Made by a program: the position numbers and the translations under genes. 52,722 nucleotides of DNA from Reyranella sp. (GTDB taxonomy: Bacteria > Pseudomonadota > Alphaproteobacteria > Reyranellales > Reyranellaceae): assembly GCA_022844015.1 (NCBI GenBank), contig JALHMO010000018.1, forward strand, positions 1 through 52,722. Reading direction: 5' to 3'. Of this stretch, positions 8,257 through 17,912 are shown one piece after another (position 1 is the first letter of the stretch; each line of letters opens with the position of its first letter). The notes below the pieces were generated by a model that worked only from the letters and a program-made list of their open reading frames with translations, did no database searches and was not told the DNA's origin.

Positions 8257-11046
8257 TCAAGGCGCGCCGGGCGGCGGGTCGAAGGCGATCCCGACGATCT
8301 GCACCACCAGCTCGGTCGTCGCTTCGGCGGCCGCGATCACGGCGAAGGCGTCGGTCTGCGCCTTGGCGGCGGCGACGCTGGCGGCCGTGCTGTCGACGTC
8401 GGCCATGACCGCCGTTGCCCAGGCGGTATTGGTCAGGCCGCGGTCGAGGGCGAAGTAGGCGCCCACGATCTCCTTGTTGGTCAGCGTCTGCTGATCGGCC
8501 GTCGCGCCCGGGTTGCCGCGCGCACCGTCGATGAAAGGCAGCAGGAAAGCCTCCTTCGCGATGTGTCCTTGCTGCAGCTGCGCGACCCAGTAGGCCAGGC
8601 CGCCGAAGTCGGGTGCCCGGCTGAGAACATTGCCGTAAATCTCGGTGACGAATTCCTGGTTGGACAGGTTGGCCGGATAGAGGCTCGCCACCTCGGGCTG
8701 CAGGAAGAAGCTCCTGTAGAGTTCCGTCATCGACACGCCGTCGTGCAGCTGGCTGCCCCAGTAGGCGAGGCCGAGAGCGTCGGGCGCGCGGCCGATCTCG
8801 GTGTACAGGTCGATGAGCCCGTAGAGCTGGTCACCGCTCAGATGAGCGGTCTTGATGATCGTGGTCGCGTCGATGACCATGTCGCGGAACTCGAGGTGCT
8901 CGATGCCGCTCAGCGTGTCGGTTCCGTCGGTGCCGAAACGGGCCTGGGAGATCACGGTGGAGCTGCCGGCAAATCCGGCCAGCGTGAAGTAACTCGACGG
9001 CAACCACGACACGGCCGTGTCGTGCCCGTCGCCGCCGCTGATCGCGTCGTCGCCGGGCGCGCCGTTGAAGAAGTCGTTGCCGGCGGTTCCGGAGAGCTGG
9101 TCGATGCGGTTGGTGCCGAAATAGGTGCCGGGGGCGCTGAAGGTGCCGATGTCGTAGGTGATCGTGCCGCTCGGCGCGAAGTTCAGGGCGTAGCCGAACA
9201 GGCCGGTGGCGTTCTGGGAGACGCCCTGGCCGGGCCCGTAGCCGAGCCCGTGATCGACGACGAAGTTCAGGGGATTGGAGCCCGCCCCCTCGATCGGCAG
9301 GAAGGCACCGGTGCCGCTCGACGTGGCGTAGATGTTGTAGGTCGTGCTGCCGAATACGATCTGGTACCAGCCCGTGGTGCCGTTCGACGTGACCGGCAGG
9401 TCGTAGAGCGTGAAGAGACCGTTCGGCGGGGCGTCACCGACCTTCTGCAGGTTCCAGCTGCCCGGGCCGCCGCGCACCCCGAGCACCGCCCAGTCCGAGC
9501 CGGTGACCGGCGTGATCGACAACGTCACGAATCCGTCGGCGCCGGCCATGCTGTCGCTCGGCGAGAAGAACCTGAGCGAAAGCGGCGTGGTCGCATTGGG
9601 CGACCAGGAGTTGCCGGGGCCGAACGACGTGGCGAACGACAGCACGTTCACGCCGCTGGTCGCCTTGTCCACCGCGAAGTAGTGCGGCAGGGAGGCGTTG
9701 CTGTAGGTCGGTCCGTTCGTCGGCGGGGCGACATAGGCCAGCGGCGGACCGATGAAGCCCGCACTCGCGGTCATGGCCTCGGTGTTGGAATAGATCGTGA
9801 CGCCGATCTGCGAGACTTGCTGGTTGGTGGAGGAGTTCCACAGCGAGACCTGCGGGTTGGTGCCGCCCTGGGAGATCAGGTCGCCGTACGACCAGCCGTA
9901 GCTGTCGCTCGCATTCTGCACCGCCTGCGCCCAGGGGTCGTAGAATCGGTTGTTCTGGCCGGCCGTCCCCGGGCCAACGCCGAGGACATTGGAGTACACG
10001 ATCGCGCTTCCGGCGGGATTGAACGTGGCGTTGTAGGCGTAGTTGTAGTTCCAGCTCCACGTCTTGTTGAGGTCGAACGTGCTGGGATCGTTGGGGTTGG
10101 CCGATGTCCCGGAACCACCCCAATAACCGGCGTCGAAGCCGGCGACGAAAAACTTCATCACCGTGCCGTCGGCGGTGTTCGGCGTGGTGGTGGTCGATGT
10201 CGTCCACGTGTTGCCGCCGTCGGTCGAGATCTCTATGGCACCGGTCTGCGCATAGATGCTCTTCAGCAGGTTGGTCGACGAGATCCGGATGTAGTCGGTA
10301 TTGGTCGCGCCGTTGGTCGTGTTCGGCGTCAGCGTGAAATACTGGTTGGAGCTGTTGTACGACACGCCATACTGGCTCAGGGTGTTGGTCGGGCCGAAAT
10401 ACGTGACGATCGTCATGTCCTGAAGGACGTTCTTGGCGTTCGTGGTGCCGCTGGTCAGCGAGTTGATGTAGGCGGTCCAATCGGCCGCCGGCCAGGGGTT
10501 GGTCGAGGCATTGGGACCCTGGGCCGGCCCGATCGATAGCCCGTTCTGCAGGCTGCCGGGAGCAATGATGTCGAGCTGCGTCTGGAGCGTGTTGCCGACC
10601 ACCCCGGGGGCGAAGCCGCGCGCTCCGTTGACAGTCGAGTAGGTGACGGGAAAAGCGAAGGTGTTGACCGACGATATGTCGCCGAGGTCGCCGGTGCTGT
10701 TGCTGAGCGTCGCCTCGACGAGCTGGTACTGAAAGCCGTACTGATTGGCGGTCTCGGGGCTGATGGCGTTGACGTTGCCCGAATTCAGGGCGCTGATCGT
10801 CTGGGCCAATGTGCCGTTGCCATTCTGCTGGACGAGAATGAAGACCTGGCCGCTCGAGAACGAGGCCGGCAGCGTGACGACGAGATTGCCGGCCTGGACC
10901 TGGCCCTGCGACACCAGAGGGGCGATCGAGGAGCCGGCCACGAACTGGCCACCGGCATACTGCAGCGCGTAGACGTAGGAGTTGGGAAGGGCAGCGAGCT
11001 GCGACTGCAGCGCGCTGCTCAGCGTGAAGTTCATGGTCGTCGTCAT
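8257..11046 (-). CDS. Large DUF4214 protein with RTX-type calcium-binding repeats
   Basis: 929 residues. The first ~640 are rich in Asn, Ser, Thr and Gly, predicted beta structure; I recognise no enzyme, though the glycan-related look of some segments leaves a hydrolase or binding role open. At ~645-680 lie hemolysin-type nonapeptides ('LSGTAGNDFFNG', 'GDDAISGGDGHDT'), which bind calcium after type I secretion. At ~730-860 is a DUF4214 region with units 'YTEIGRAPDALGLAYWGSQL' and 'YGNVLSRAPDFGGLAYWVAQ'. A second in-frame ATG four codons in is possible; a GGAGC lies upstream. With the 564-residue DUF4214 protein it forms a pair flanking ybaK. No ABC exporter, membrane fusion protein or TolC gene is present. 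Confidence 0.8.
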   Translation of the reverse strand: MTTTMNFTLSSALQSQLAALPNSYVYALQYAGGQFVAGSSIAPLVSQGQVQAGNLVVTLPASFSSGQVFILVQQNGNGTLAQTISALNSGNVNAISPETANQYGFQYQLVEATLSNSTGDLGDISSVNTFAFPVTYSTVNGARGFAPGVVGNTLQTQLDIIAPGSLQNGLSIGPAQGPNASTNPWPAADWTAYINSLTSGTTNAKNVLQDMTIVTYFGPTNTLSQYGVSYNSSNQYFTLTPNTTNGATNTDYIRISSTNLLKSIYAQTGAIEISTDGGNTWTTSTTTTPNTADGTVMKFFVAGFDAGYWGGSGTSANPNDPSTFDLNKTWSWNYNYAYNATFNPAGSAIVYSNVLGVGPGTAGQNNRFYDPWAQAVQNASDSYGWSYGDLISQGGTNPQVSLWNSSTNQQVSQIGVTIYSNTEAMTASAGFIGPPLAYVAPPTNGPTYSNASLPHYFAVDKATSGVNVLSFATSFGPGNSWSPNATTPLSLRFFSPSDSMAGADGFVTLSITPVTGSDWAVLGVRGGPGSWNLQKVGDAPPNGLFTLYDLPVTSNGTTGWYQIVFGSTTYNIYATSSGTGAFLPIEGAGSNPLNFVVDHGLGYGPGQGVSQNATGLFGYALNFAPSGTITYDIGTFSAPGTYFGTNRIDQLSGTAGNDFFNGAPGDDAISGGDGHDTAVSWLPSSYFTLAGFAGSSTVISQARFGTDGTDTLSGIEHLEFRDMVIDATTIIKTAHLSGDQLYGLIDLYTEIGRAPDALGLAYWGSQLHDGVSMTELYRSFFLQPEVASLYPANLSNQEFVTEIYGNVLSRAPDFGGLAYWVAQLQQGHIAKEAFLLPFIDGARGNPGATADQQTLTNKEIVGAYFALDRGLTNTAWATAVMADVDSTAASVAAAKAQTDAFAVIAAAEATTELVVQIVGIAFDPPPGAP

Positions 11047-11197
11047 GGATTGCCGCCCCGCTCCAGGTCATGTCTGAACCGGGCAATCGTAACGCGTCAC
11101 CGCACCCGGATGCTACGGGCATCGAGTGTGGTCCGCGGGCGCCTCGTCCGCCCATCGGCCCGCAGCTTCGATTGCGGGCCGCCGCCTTGGCTCCGCT

Positions 11198-12013
11198 CTA
11201 TGCTCTGGCTGCCGGAGCCTTCGCCTTCGCGAGCGCGGCCCAGGTCTGCGCGCCGACGATGCCGTCGGCATCGAGCTTGTTCTCGGACTGGAAGCGCGTC
11301 ACCGCCACCTCCGTTCCGGCACCGAAGTCGCCGTCGATGCCGATGGCGAAGTCGAGCTGGCGCAGCAGCGTCTGCAGCTCGGCCACGTCCTCGCCCTTGG
11401 AGCCGCGATGGAGGATGCGCTTGCCGCTGCCGTTCTGCGCCCCCGAGAGCTTCACGCCCTCGATGCGGGCAAGCGCCCTGCGCGCATTGTTCGTGTAGTG
11501 CCGCCGGTCCTCGAGACCGTTGAGGCCGCCGTTGATCAGGCGGGTCACGGTCATCAGGTCGTCCTGGTCGCACGCCCTGTTGATGTTGCGTCTCTTCCAG
11601 TACTCGCAGGCGATGCGCAGCGACAGCGCCGGCTGCGCCGCGATCTCGGGCCTGCCCTCGAGATCGACGCCCAGCACGCCGCCGAACTCCCGGTAGTTGG
11701 CCCGTCCGGTGAGCTGCAGCAGGCCGCGTCCCTTGAAGCGCCGGCCGTCGCCGGGCTGCGTGTTGCCGAGATCGCTCCGGCCCTCGTAGGCATCGCCGCT
11801 GGCGAATTCCTCGGTCGTGCGAAAGCCCGCCGACTCGTGGCAGGTCTGGCCGAGAAAATGCGCGATCCGGAGCCGGTTCGAGATGTCGTATTCCTGCAGG
11901 GTGACCTGCAATACCTCGCCGGCGGCGGCGATGATCTCGGCCTGGCGCTGGGCATTCTCGCCGGAAAAGCGTGGTGCCACCTCGAACATCGTCTGGGCGT
12001 CGATGTGAATCAT
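11198..12013 (-). CDS. GH19-type lytic enzyme with C-terminal peptidoglycan-binding domain
   Basis: 271 residues, no signal peptide. Residues ~1-190 match the glycoside hydrolase 19/phage endolysin fold: 'IAHFLGQTCHESAGFRTTEE' holds the expected catalytic Glu60 and a second acidic pair at 68-69, then 'GRRFKGRGLLQLTGRANY' and 'RLINGGLNGLEDRRHY'. Residues ~200-268 form a PG_binding_1 domain ('LHRGSKGEDVAELQTLLRQL', 'GIDGDFGAGTEVAVTRFQ'). The enzyme probably cleaves peptidoglycan (or chitin). No holin or other phage gene is next to it, so it could be a domesticated endolysin. It is divergent from the YLP-module operon, with 574 bases between starts, and might be a wall-opening partner of it. Confidence 0.85.
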   Translation of the reverse strand: MIHIDAQTMFEVAPRFSGENAQRQAEIIAAAGEVLQVTLQEYDISNRLRIAHFLGQTCHESAGFRTTEEFASGDAYEGRSDLGNTQPGDGRRFKGRGLLQLTGRANYREFGGVLGVDLEGRPEIAAQPALSLRIACEYWKRRNINRACDQDDLMTVTRLINGGLNGLEDRRHYTNNARRALARIEGVKLSGAQNGSGKRILHRGSKGEDVAELQTLLRQLDFAIGIDGDFGAGTEVAVTRFQSENKLDADGIVGAQTWAALAKAKAPAARA

Positions 12014-12587
12014 GAGCTGTCCCCCCGTGGGCAGAATTGGAATGGCGCGATGCCTTTCCGTCTACTCGAGCGCGACGCGCTCAGACGCAGACGCGATCCG
12101 TGGTGCCCGGAAGGAATGACGCCGGCTCGATCTTCGCGTTGCCCGGCGGCACGCGGCCCTTCGACGAGGTGCCTCGTGGAGTCTGCTTCTGTCGCTTGAT
12201 CGCGACGCGTCCGGTTGATGCCACCTCAAAGCGGCAATGTCATGGCCATTCGCGGAGTATTCCCGCTGTCGAGATATGCAGTTGGGGTAATTGACCATAT
12301 TCAGGTGCCGTGAGAATTACCGCGCCTCGGCTAAGAGAGGTGGATGCGCATGTAACGTCTGCTCCTCGATCTCGGTCCGTCCCATTCGATTGCGGCTGAA
12401 CACACCCGAATTGCCAAAGGCAAGGAAGGCAGTCGCGTCGGGGATACTCGGAAGACAAGTTCATTCGTCCAACCGACCGGCGATGGTTTTGTGGTGGTTG
12501 GAAATGGAAGTGCTTTGAGGTGAAGCGCATCCATCGATGAGAGCCGAGGTCGAAGCGGGTGGCCGCTCGGGCTTGCGGGAGGGCGCC
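12014..12587. other. Long intergenic region between divergent genes
   Basis: This stretch lies between the GH19-type gene and the YLP-module operon. I see no supported gene. The part from about 12240 to 12540 is visibly richer in A/T than the surroundings. Promoters for both directions should be here, but no consensus boxes are clear. A strong GGGAGGG at ~12576-12583 belongs to the gene starting at 12588. Confidence 0.6.
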
Positions 12588-15377
12588 ATGGCAGGGAACA
12601 TGCGATTCTCGAGAATCGGCAGCCAGGCTCTCGGCCTCAGGACTGCACGGCCGACGATCGCCAGGTCCGCCGGCGTCACGCCACCGCCAAAGGTCGCCGC
12701 GCAAGCCGTTGAAGGCCGGCCCGCTGCCGAAGCGCGGCCCGTCGCGTCGGTCGTCGGCGCGACACCCGTCTTGAATCGACAGGCACGATTGTTCCCGCAG
12801 GCGCGACTCGACGAAGCGCGAGTCTTGAATCCTGCCTTGTCCGAGCGCCTGCGGCCGATTCGCGTGCGGCCAGTGCCGGTGTCGCGGCCGTCCTGCCCGG
12901 CAGGAGGCGAGCATGATCACACCGGCAGCGGCAACTACTCGCTGCCGATCAATCGCGCCGGGCTTGCGGGGCAATCGAACTGGCGCTGGTGCCGCAAGTG
13001 CCAGGGCCTCGCCTACGGCGGCCATCCGACGAGCGTCTGCCCGAAAGGCGGCACTCACGATCTCAGCCAGAGCGGCGATTTCGTCCTGAAAGCCAACCTG
13101 CCGCCGCAGCCTGGTCATCAGTCGAGCTGGCGCTGGTGCAGCCGCTGTCAGGGCCTCGCCTTCGGGCAGGCGACGCCGGGGCCATGCCCGGCCGGCGGCC
13201 GGCACAATCATGCGAGCAGCGGCGACTATCTGCTGGCGATCGACGATGCCAACGCCGAAGGTCAGCCGAACTGGCGCCGGTGCCGGAAGTGCCAGGGGTT
13301 GGCGTATGCCGGCGGCGCCACCGGCGCGACGCGCGAGGAGCTGGCGCTGCCGGTCGCGACGTCGGACCCGATAGATCCCGACAAGCTCTTCGAGGCGGCC
13401 AGCGGGCCGCAGCGCCACTATCTGCCGAGCTATCAGCTCGCGCGCCGCGTCGTTTCGGGGTCGGAGCAGTACGACATCCGCATGGCGCCCGGCGAGTCCG
13501 GCCAGTGGACGCTGCGCGTGGCGCTCCACAAGACGCGGCCGGCCGGTGCGAGCGATCCGGCAGCGACCGAGCTCGAGCACGATCTGCTGCTGCAGCTGGT
13601 TTATCGCCTGACCAAGTCGGACGGCGGCGCGATCGCCAAGACGATCGACTTCACGTCGCTCGGCGAGACCGAGGACGGCTCGGCTGTCATCGGGCTGATG
13701 CAGTTCGTCAGCCCGGGCGAGCGCGACCAGGCGCTGGCGGCGATCACCACCTCCGGATCGGGCTGTGGGATCGTGGCGACGCGATCGATCAGGGTCGCGG
13801 TGCCGATCGCCGGCGCGGCGGGACGCTTCCGGCCGGTGACCAGAGGATTGCCGCAAGCCGTCGATCCCGATCCGCTGTTCCTCAATCCGCAGCTTCATCC
13901 CTACCTGTTCGACGGTGCCGTGCCGCGCGGCGGCAGCGGGCCCGGGCTGGTCGCGCGCCAGCTCCAGTTCGAGGGGCGCTTCTACGACTACTGGGAGGAT
14001 GCCGCCGATCCGACGCGCATCTTCTATCTGCCCGATGCGTTCCGGCTGGCGCGCCGCGACAAGCCCAGCCCGTTCACGCCGCTGATGTCGGTGCGCGTTC
14101 TCGCCGGCGCGACGCCGGAAGCCGATCCGATGATCGGCTTCGAGTTCGTCGCCACGCCGTGGAGCGACACGCGCCGCCTCGAGGCCGCGCGGCGCGAGTT
14201 CGCCAAGCGCCTGCCGGCACCGCAGGTCTCGCCATCGGCGCCGGCCGCGCCACGGCCCGCTCAACCCGGTGGTGGCCTGGCCGGCAGCCTGGGGGGCATG
14301 CTGGGTGGCCTGTTGGGCGGCGATGCGAGAGCGACCGCCGCGGCCGCGGGCGTAGTGGGTGGCGTGGTCGGCGGTCTGCTGGGCGGCGGCGATCCTGCCG
14401 CGACGGCCGGCAGCGCGCTCGCCAGCCTGCTCGGCATCCGGCCCGAGGACGAGCGCGCGAGCCGCATCCGGATGGAGCCGGTGCCGGTCGAGCAGACGAG
14501 CTTCTGGCTGATGCTGCCGGGCGCGACGGGCGGCGGCCTGGTCGAGCGGCCGACCGCGCAGATCGACGTGCGCACCGCGCTGGTCGTCTCCGAGACCCTG
14601 CCGATGGCCGATTTCCAGGCGGTCTACGATTCGCTGGTGAGCGGTTCCGTGGCGATCATGAAAGGCGAGGTACGCTGCGATTTCGGCGGTGGCGCGACCG
14701 GCAGGATTCCGCTCGACGCCCGCTTCGACCGCATGAACGGCGAGCTTCTCGAGCCGGTCATCGAGCTCGGCGAACGGCCCGGCGCGTTTCGCATCACCCT
14801 CACCAACGCCGTCGAAAGCCCGATCCAGATCTCCTCGCTCGATGCCTCGCTGCTGATCCGCGGCATGGAGGTGACGGCGGCGGCGCGCGCCGACGGCACG
14901 CTGCCGATGCAGCTCGCGCCCGGCGAGAGCGTGGTGTTGATGGTCTCGCCCCTGAAGGAGCCGCCGGGCAATGCCGAGGTCGAGCCGATGCTCGACCTGA
15001 CCGGGGTCAAGCCGCTGCTCGACAGCGAGAAGCTGTGGGCGGCGATCCTCGACGCCGACACCGCCGCCGAGAGCAAGCGCACGGTGCGCGTGAAGCTGTT
15101 CCCCGGCATGTTCGACGCGCCCTCGGGCAATCCTGCCGACAAGGCGTTTGCCGTGATCGTGCAGTTCGACGGCGGCCCGAGCGTCGAGCTGACGCCCGAG
15201 AAAGCCGAGGCCGAGGTCAAGCTGACGAGCTCGATCAGCGACCTCGTGCTGCGCCGTTCCAGCGCCGGCGGCTATCGCTACAAGTGCCAGATCATCCGGC
15301 GCAGCGCGCGCGTGGCCGACAGCGAGTGGCGAAGCGACACGACCGACTTGCTGGTTCCCCTGCTGCCGGCCGAGTGA
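12588..15377 (+). CDS. YLP-module protein 1 with zinc-ribbon-like repeats and glycine-rich segment
   Basis: 929 residues from the ATG at 12588, chosen for GGGAGGG six bases upstream; an ATG at 12537 lacks a well-placed site. Residues ~101-242 hold three repeats alternating 'CPAGGxHxH..SGxY' and 'WRWCRKCQGLAY', giving CxxC...CxxxxxH sets that could bind zinc. Two YLP modules follow ('RHYLPSYQLARRVVSG' and 'DPTRIFYLPDAFRLARR'), of the type shared with the next five genes. Residues ~559-615 form a Gly/Ala-rich hydrophobic stretch ('GGLAGSLGGMLGGLLGG'). The C-terminus ('VEPMLDLTGVKPLLDS', 'VIVQFDGGPSVELTPEKA') resembles a beta-sandwich. No signal peptide is seen. It is first in a run of seven + strand genes; function unknown. 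Confidence 0.75.
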   Translation: MAGNMRFSRIGSQALGLRTARPTIARSAGVTPPPKVAAQAVEGRPAAEARPVASVVGATPVLNRQARLFPQARLDEARVLNPALSERLRPIRVRPVPVSRPSCPAGGEHDHTGSGNYSLPINRAGLAGQSNWRWCRKCQGLAYGGHPTSVCPKGGTHDLSQSGDFVLKANLPPQPGHQSSWRWCSRCQGLAFGQATPGPCPAGGRHNHASSGDYLLAIDDANAEGQPNWRRCRKCQGLAYAGGATGATREELALPVATSDPIDPDKLFEAASGPQRHYLPSYQLARRVVSGSEQYDIRMAPGESGQWTLRVALHKTRPAGASDPAATELEHDLLLQLVYRLTKSDGGAIAKTIDFTSLGETEDGSAVIGLMQFVSPGERDQALAAITTSGSGCGIVATRSIRVAVPIAGAAGRFRPVTRGLPQAVDPDPLFLNPQLHPYLFDGAVPRGGSGPGLVARQLQFEGRFYDYWEDAADPTRIFYLPDAFRLARRDKPSPFTPLMSVRVLAGATPEADPMIGFEFVATPWSDTRRLEAARREFAKRLPAPQVSPSAPAAPRPAQPGGGLAGSLGGMLGGLLGGDARATAAAAGVVGGVVGGLLGGGDPAATAGSALASLLGIRPEDERASRIRMEPVPVEQTSFWLMLPGATGGGLVERPTAQIDVRTALVVSETLPMADFQAVYDSLVSGSVAIMKGEVRCDFGGGATGRIPLDARFDRMNGELLEPVIELGERPGAFRITLTNAVESPIQISSLDASLLIRGMEVTAAARADGTLPMQLAPGESVVLMVSPLKEPPGNAEVEPMLDLTGVKPLLDSEKLWAAILDADTAAESKRTVRVKLFPGMFDAPSGNPADKAFAVIVQFDGGPSVELTPEKAEAEVKLTSSISDLVLRRSSAGGYRYKCQIIRRSARVADSEWRSDTTDLLVPLLPAE

Positions 15378-15381
15378 GCGC

Positions 15382-17103
15382 GTGCGCGGCTTGCCAGACT
15401 GGGGAGGAGCGGTTGCCGACGGCGGCGACGTCGCCGCCTGGTCGGCCTACCAGGTCGAGGGCATCGCGCTGGTGATGCCCGATGCGCTGACGGTCGCCAC
15501 CGGACCCGATGGCAAGCCGGCCTTCCATCTGTCCGCCTTCAGGCCGTTGGTGCCGACGCCGGGGCGGCGCGGCTATGGCCGGCTCGACATGGACTTGCGG
15601 CTGGTGTCCCGCGCGGCCACGGCAGACGGAAAGGTGCGCGTCGTGCCCGCCCTGCGTGGCTGGCTGAGCTTGAGCTCGAACGCGCTCGCCTTGCCGCCGC
15701 AGCTCTCGACGGCGCTTCCGCTCGGCTGCTCGGGCCTGGGCGTGGCGCGCCTCATGCTGCCGCTCGAAGCCGAAGGCGTCGCCATCATGGAAAGTGCGCT
15801 GGCGAGCGGTGCCGCTTCGCTGCTCGCCGCGGTCGACATCGAGGTCGCGGGCGTCGCCGCGCGACTGCCGGCCAAGGCGACAGTCGACATCGCCCGCCTG
15901 CGCGACGCGCTCGCCAACGCGATGACGCCTTCGATGCTGCTCGACGCGTTGCTGCACGATCCGGCGCGGGTCGGCGTCAGCCTCGCCGGCGTCCCCGCGG
16001 ACAAGCCGGCGCAAGCGGTCGCCGAGGCGGTGGCCGATCACATCCGCGCGCGATTGTGCGACGGGCCAATGCGTCCGCGGCCGGAGGGCGGCCTGGCGCT
16101 GGTGCTCGCGGCGACCGGCATCGCCTCGGGCATTGCCAGGCTCGATCTCGGCGAGGCGGTGATGGCGACCCGCGCCTCGACCATCGTGCTCGACCCCTTC
16201 GCGGTGGCGCGCGATCTCGCCAGCGCCGTCGGCGGGCTTGCCGCCCTTACGACGCGCTCGACGAGCGGCTCGCTGCAGTCGGGCCAGCACGACATCGTCG
16301 TCGATGCCAGCGTGGGCAGGCCGTGCATCGGGCCGCTCGCCGTGGGCGCCACCGTGCTGTTCTCGCCGCGTCCGCCCGCACGGCCGCACGAGGTTCGCGA
16401 GGACTTCGAGTTCCCCTCCGACGGGAGCAGCGTCGTGCGCCGGGTGAAGCTCGCGGTCAACGAGCCGGTGAGCTGGACCTGCACGGGCTTCGCTTTCTGG
16501 CCGACCGCGGACGGTCGCGGCGCGAAGCGGCTGGACGGCGCCCCGCAGATGGGCAACGGCCTGCAGGTCCTGTTGCGTCCTGGTGATTTCCCCCTGCAGT
16601 TCGTCGATGTCGAGGCGGGCGCTGCGCTGCTCGGACTGGCGAGCCTCGAGGTCGGCTTCGGGCCGGTCCGCGCAAGGCTCACCGCCGAAGCGCCGCGAGC
16701 GACCCTGGCCGTGCCGGTCACGACGACCGACGCGACGCTCGGTGCGACGCTGGTGTCGCGCGATGGCGCGGCCCGCGTGGCGCTGCCGGCACGTCCCGCC
16801 GCCGACTGGCGCATCGAGCTTTCCGACGTTCCGGGCTACGGCACGCGCACGGTCGAGATCGCCGTGACGCTGCCCACGGGCACGCCATTGCGTGCCGTCG
16901 AGGTGCTGGCCGAGGACGCAGCCTCGGACGAGGAGATCCAGACTTACGCCTTCAATGCGGCGACGCCCGTGCGTACGCACCATTGGTTCTGCCGCGACCC
17001 GTTCCGGCCCGGGCTGCGCTGGCGCTGGCGCGGCCAGGCCGCGTTCTCACCGCCGGTCGGCGGCGCGCGCCTCGAGCTCGTCGCCGAGGGGGTGGCGGCA
17101 TGA
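15382..17103 (+). CDS. YLP-module protein 2
   Basis: 573 residues from a GTG four bases after the preceding stop. It shows a degenerate form of the shared module: 'GIALVMPDALTVATGPDGKP', 'FHLSAFRPLVPTPGRRGYGR', 'AIMESALASGAASLLAAVDI', corresponding to the YLP, (I)KYR and ExAM segments in the larger paralogues. The remainder is Ala/Val-rich predicted beta structure with no recognised domain; late residues 'HHWFCRDPFRPGLRWRWRGQ' resemble the end of a beta-sandwich. No signal peptide. The tight spacing to both neighbours means translation is probably coupled. Function unknown. Confidence 0.7.
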   Translation: MRGLPDWGGAVADGGDVAAWSAYQVEGIALVMPDALTVATGPDGKPAFHLSAFRPLVPTPGRRGYGRLDMDLRLVSRAATADGKVRVVPALRGWLSLSSNALALPPQLSTALPLGCSGLGVARLMLPLEAEGVAIMESALASGAASLLAAVDIEVAGVAARLPAKATVDIARLRDALANAMTPSMLLDALLHDPARVGVSLAGVPADKPAQAVAEAVADHIRARLCDGPMRPRPEGGLALVLAATGIASGIARLDLGEAVMATRASTIVLDPFAVARDLASAVGGLAALTTRSTSGSLQSGQHDIVVDASVGRPCIGPLAVGATVLFSPRPPARPHEVREDFEFPSDGSSVVRRVKLAVNEPVSWTCTGFAFWPTADGRGAKRLDGAPQMGNGLQVLLRPGDFPLQFVDVEAGAALLGLASLEVGFGPVRARLTAEAPRATLAVPVTTTDATLGATLVSRDGAARVALPARPAADWRIELSDVPGYGTRTVEIAVTLPTGTPLRAVEVLAEDAASDEEIQTYAFNAATPVRTHHWFCRDPFRPGLRWRWRGQAAFSPPVGGARLELVAEGVAA

Positions 17104-17876
17104 GCGGGCTGCCCGGCAAGCGCTATGGCTCGATGCACGTCTGGCCCGATCCCGCGACGCCGGGCCTGTGGCGCTACCTGCCCGACGCGCCGACGGCGCA
17201 GCGCGCCGCGAGCGGGCGCGCCCAGGTCACGGTGATGGATGTCGGCGACATGCTGATGCTGACGGTCGGCGCAGCGCTGGCGCCCAGCGAGGCCGACCTG
17301 GCGACGGCGAAGGCCGGCCTTGCCGCCGATGCGGGCGGCAAGGCGGCCGACATCGACCTTCGTCCCGCCGATCTCAGCGTCCGCGGCGCGAGCCTGCTGC
17401 TCACCGTGCCGGGTGCGACGCCGGTCGAGCTTGCGAGCGCGCGGCCGTCGGCGCTGGCGCCGCATCCGGCGGCCTTCTCCGCCATGCTGCAGGGCGACAA
17501 GGCCAGGCAGGCCAAGAGCGCGATGAAGTCGGGCAAGGGCGGGCTTTCAGTGCGCTACGACATCGACCTGCCGGCGACCCGTGCGGCAACGGCACGGCTG
17601 GCCGGCGATCCGACTGGCATCACCGATATCGAGCCTGCGATCGAAAGCGGCAAGCTTATCCTCTCCATGCAGTGCGACGAAGGCGTCTCGGAAGCGCTCC
17701 GGGCCGAGGCGCGCGCGGAGGTGAGCAGGGAGGCGGCGAAGCTGCTGTCGCGCTTCGGGATGCCCGCGGGCTCCCAGGCCGATCGCGACGCCACTCTCGA
17801 AGCCGAGGTTACGCGCACCGAGCCGGCGCCCATCGCGCTCAGCCTCGAGGCCGATGTCACGCGCTGGCTCGAATGA
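17100..17876 (+). CDS. YLP-module protein 3 (short, module only)
   Basis: 258 residues. The ATG overlaps the preceding TGA in an ATGA junction, so translation is probably coupled. The product is essentially one shared module: 'DPATPGLWRYLPDAPTAQRA', 'LMLTVGAALAPSEADLATAK', then 'GLSVRYDIDLPATRAATARL', aligning with the '[14 protein letters not shown]' segment of the largest member. It lacks the C-terminal beta repeats. It could be a minimal subunit that pairs with the longer paralogues. Function unknown. Confidence 0.7.
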   Translation: MSGLPGKRYGSMHVWPDPATPGLWRYLPDAPTAQRAASGRAQVTVMDVGDMLMLTVGAALAPSEADLATAKAGLAADAGGKAADIDLRPADLSVRGASLLLTVPGATPVELASARPSALAPHPAAFSAMLQGDKARQAKSAMKSGKGGLSVRYDIDLPATRAATARLAGDPTGITDIEPAIESGKLILSMQCDEGVSEALRAEARAEVSREAAKLLSRFGMPAGSQADRDATLEAEVTRTEPAPIALSLEADVTRWLE

Positions 17877-17912
17877 ACCCATCGACGACACCTTGAACCA
17901 GGGAGTTGCAAG

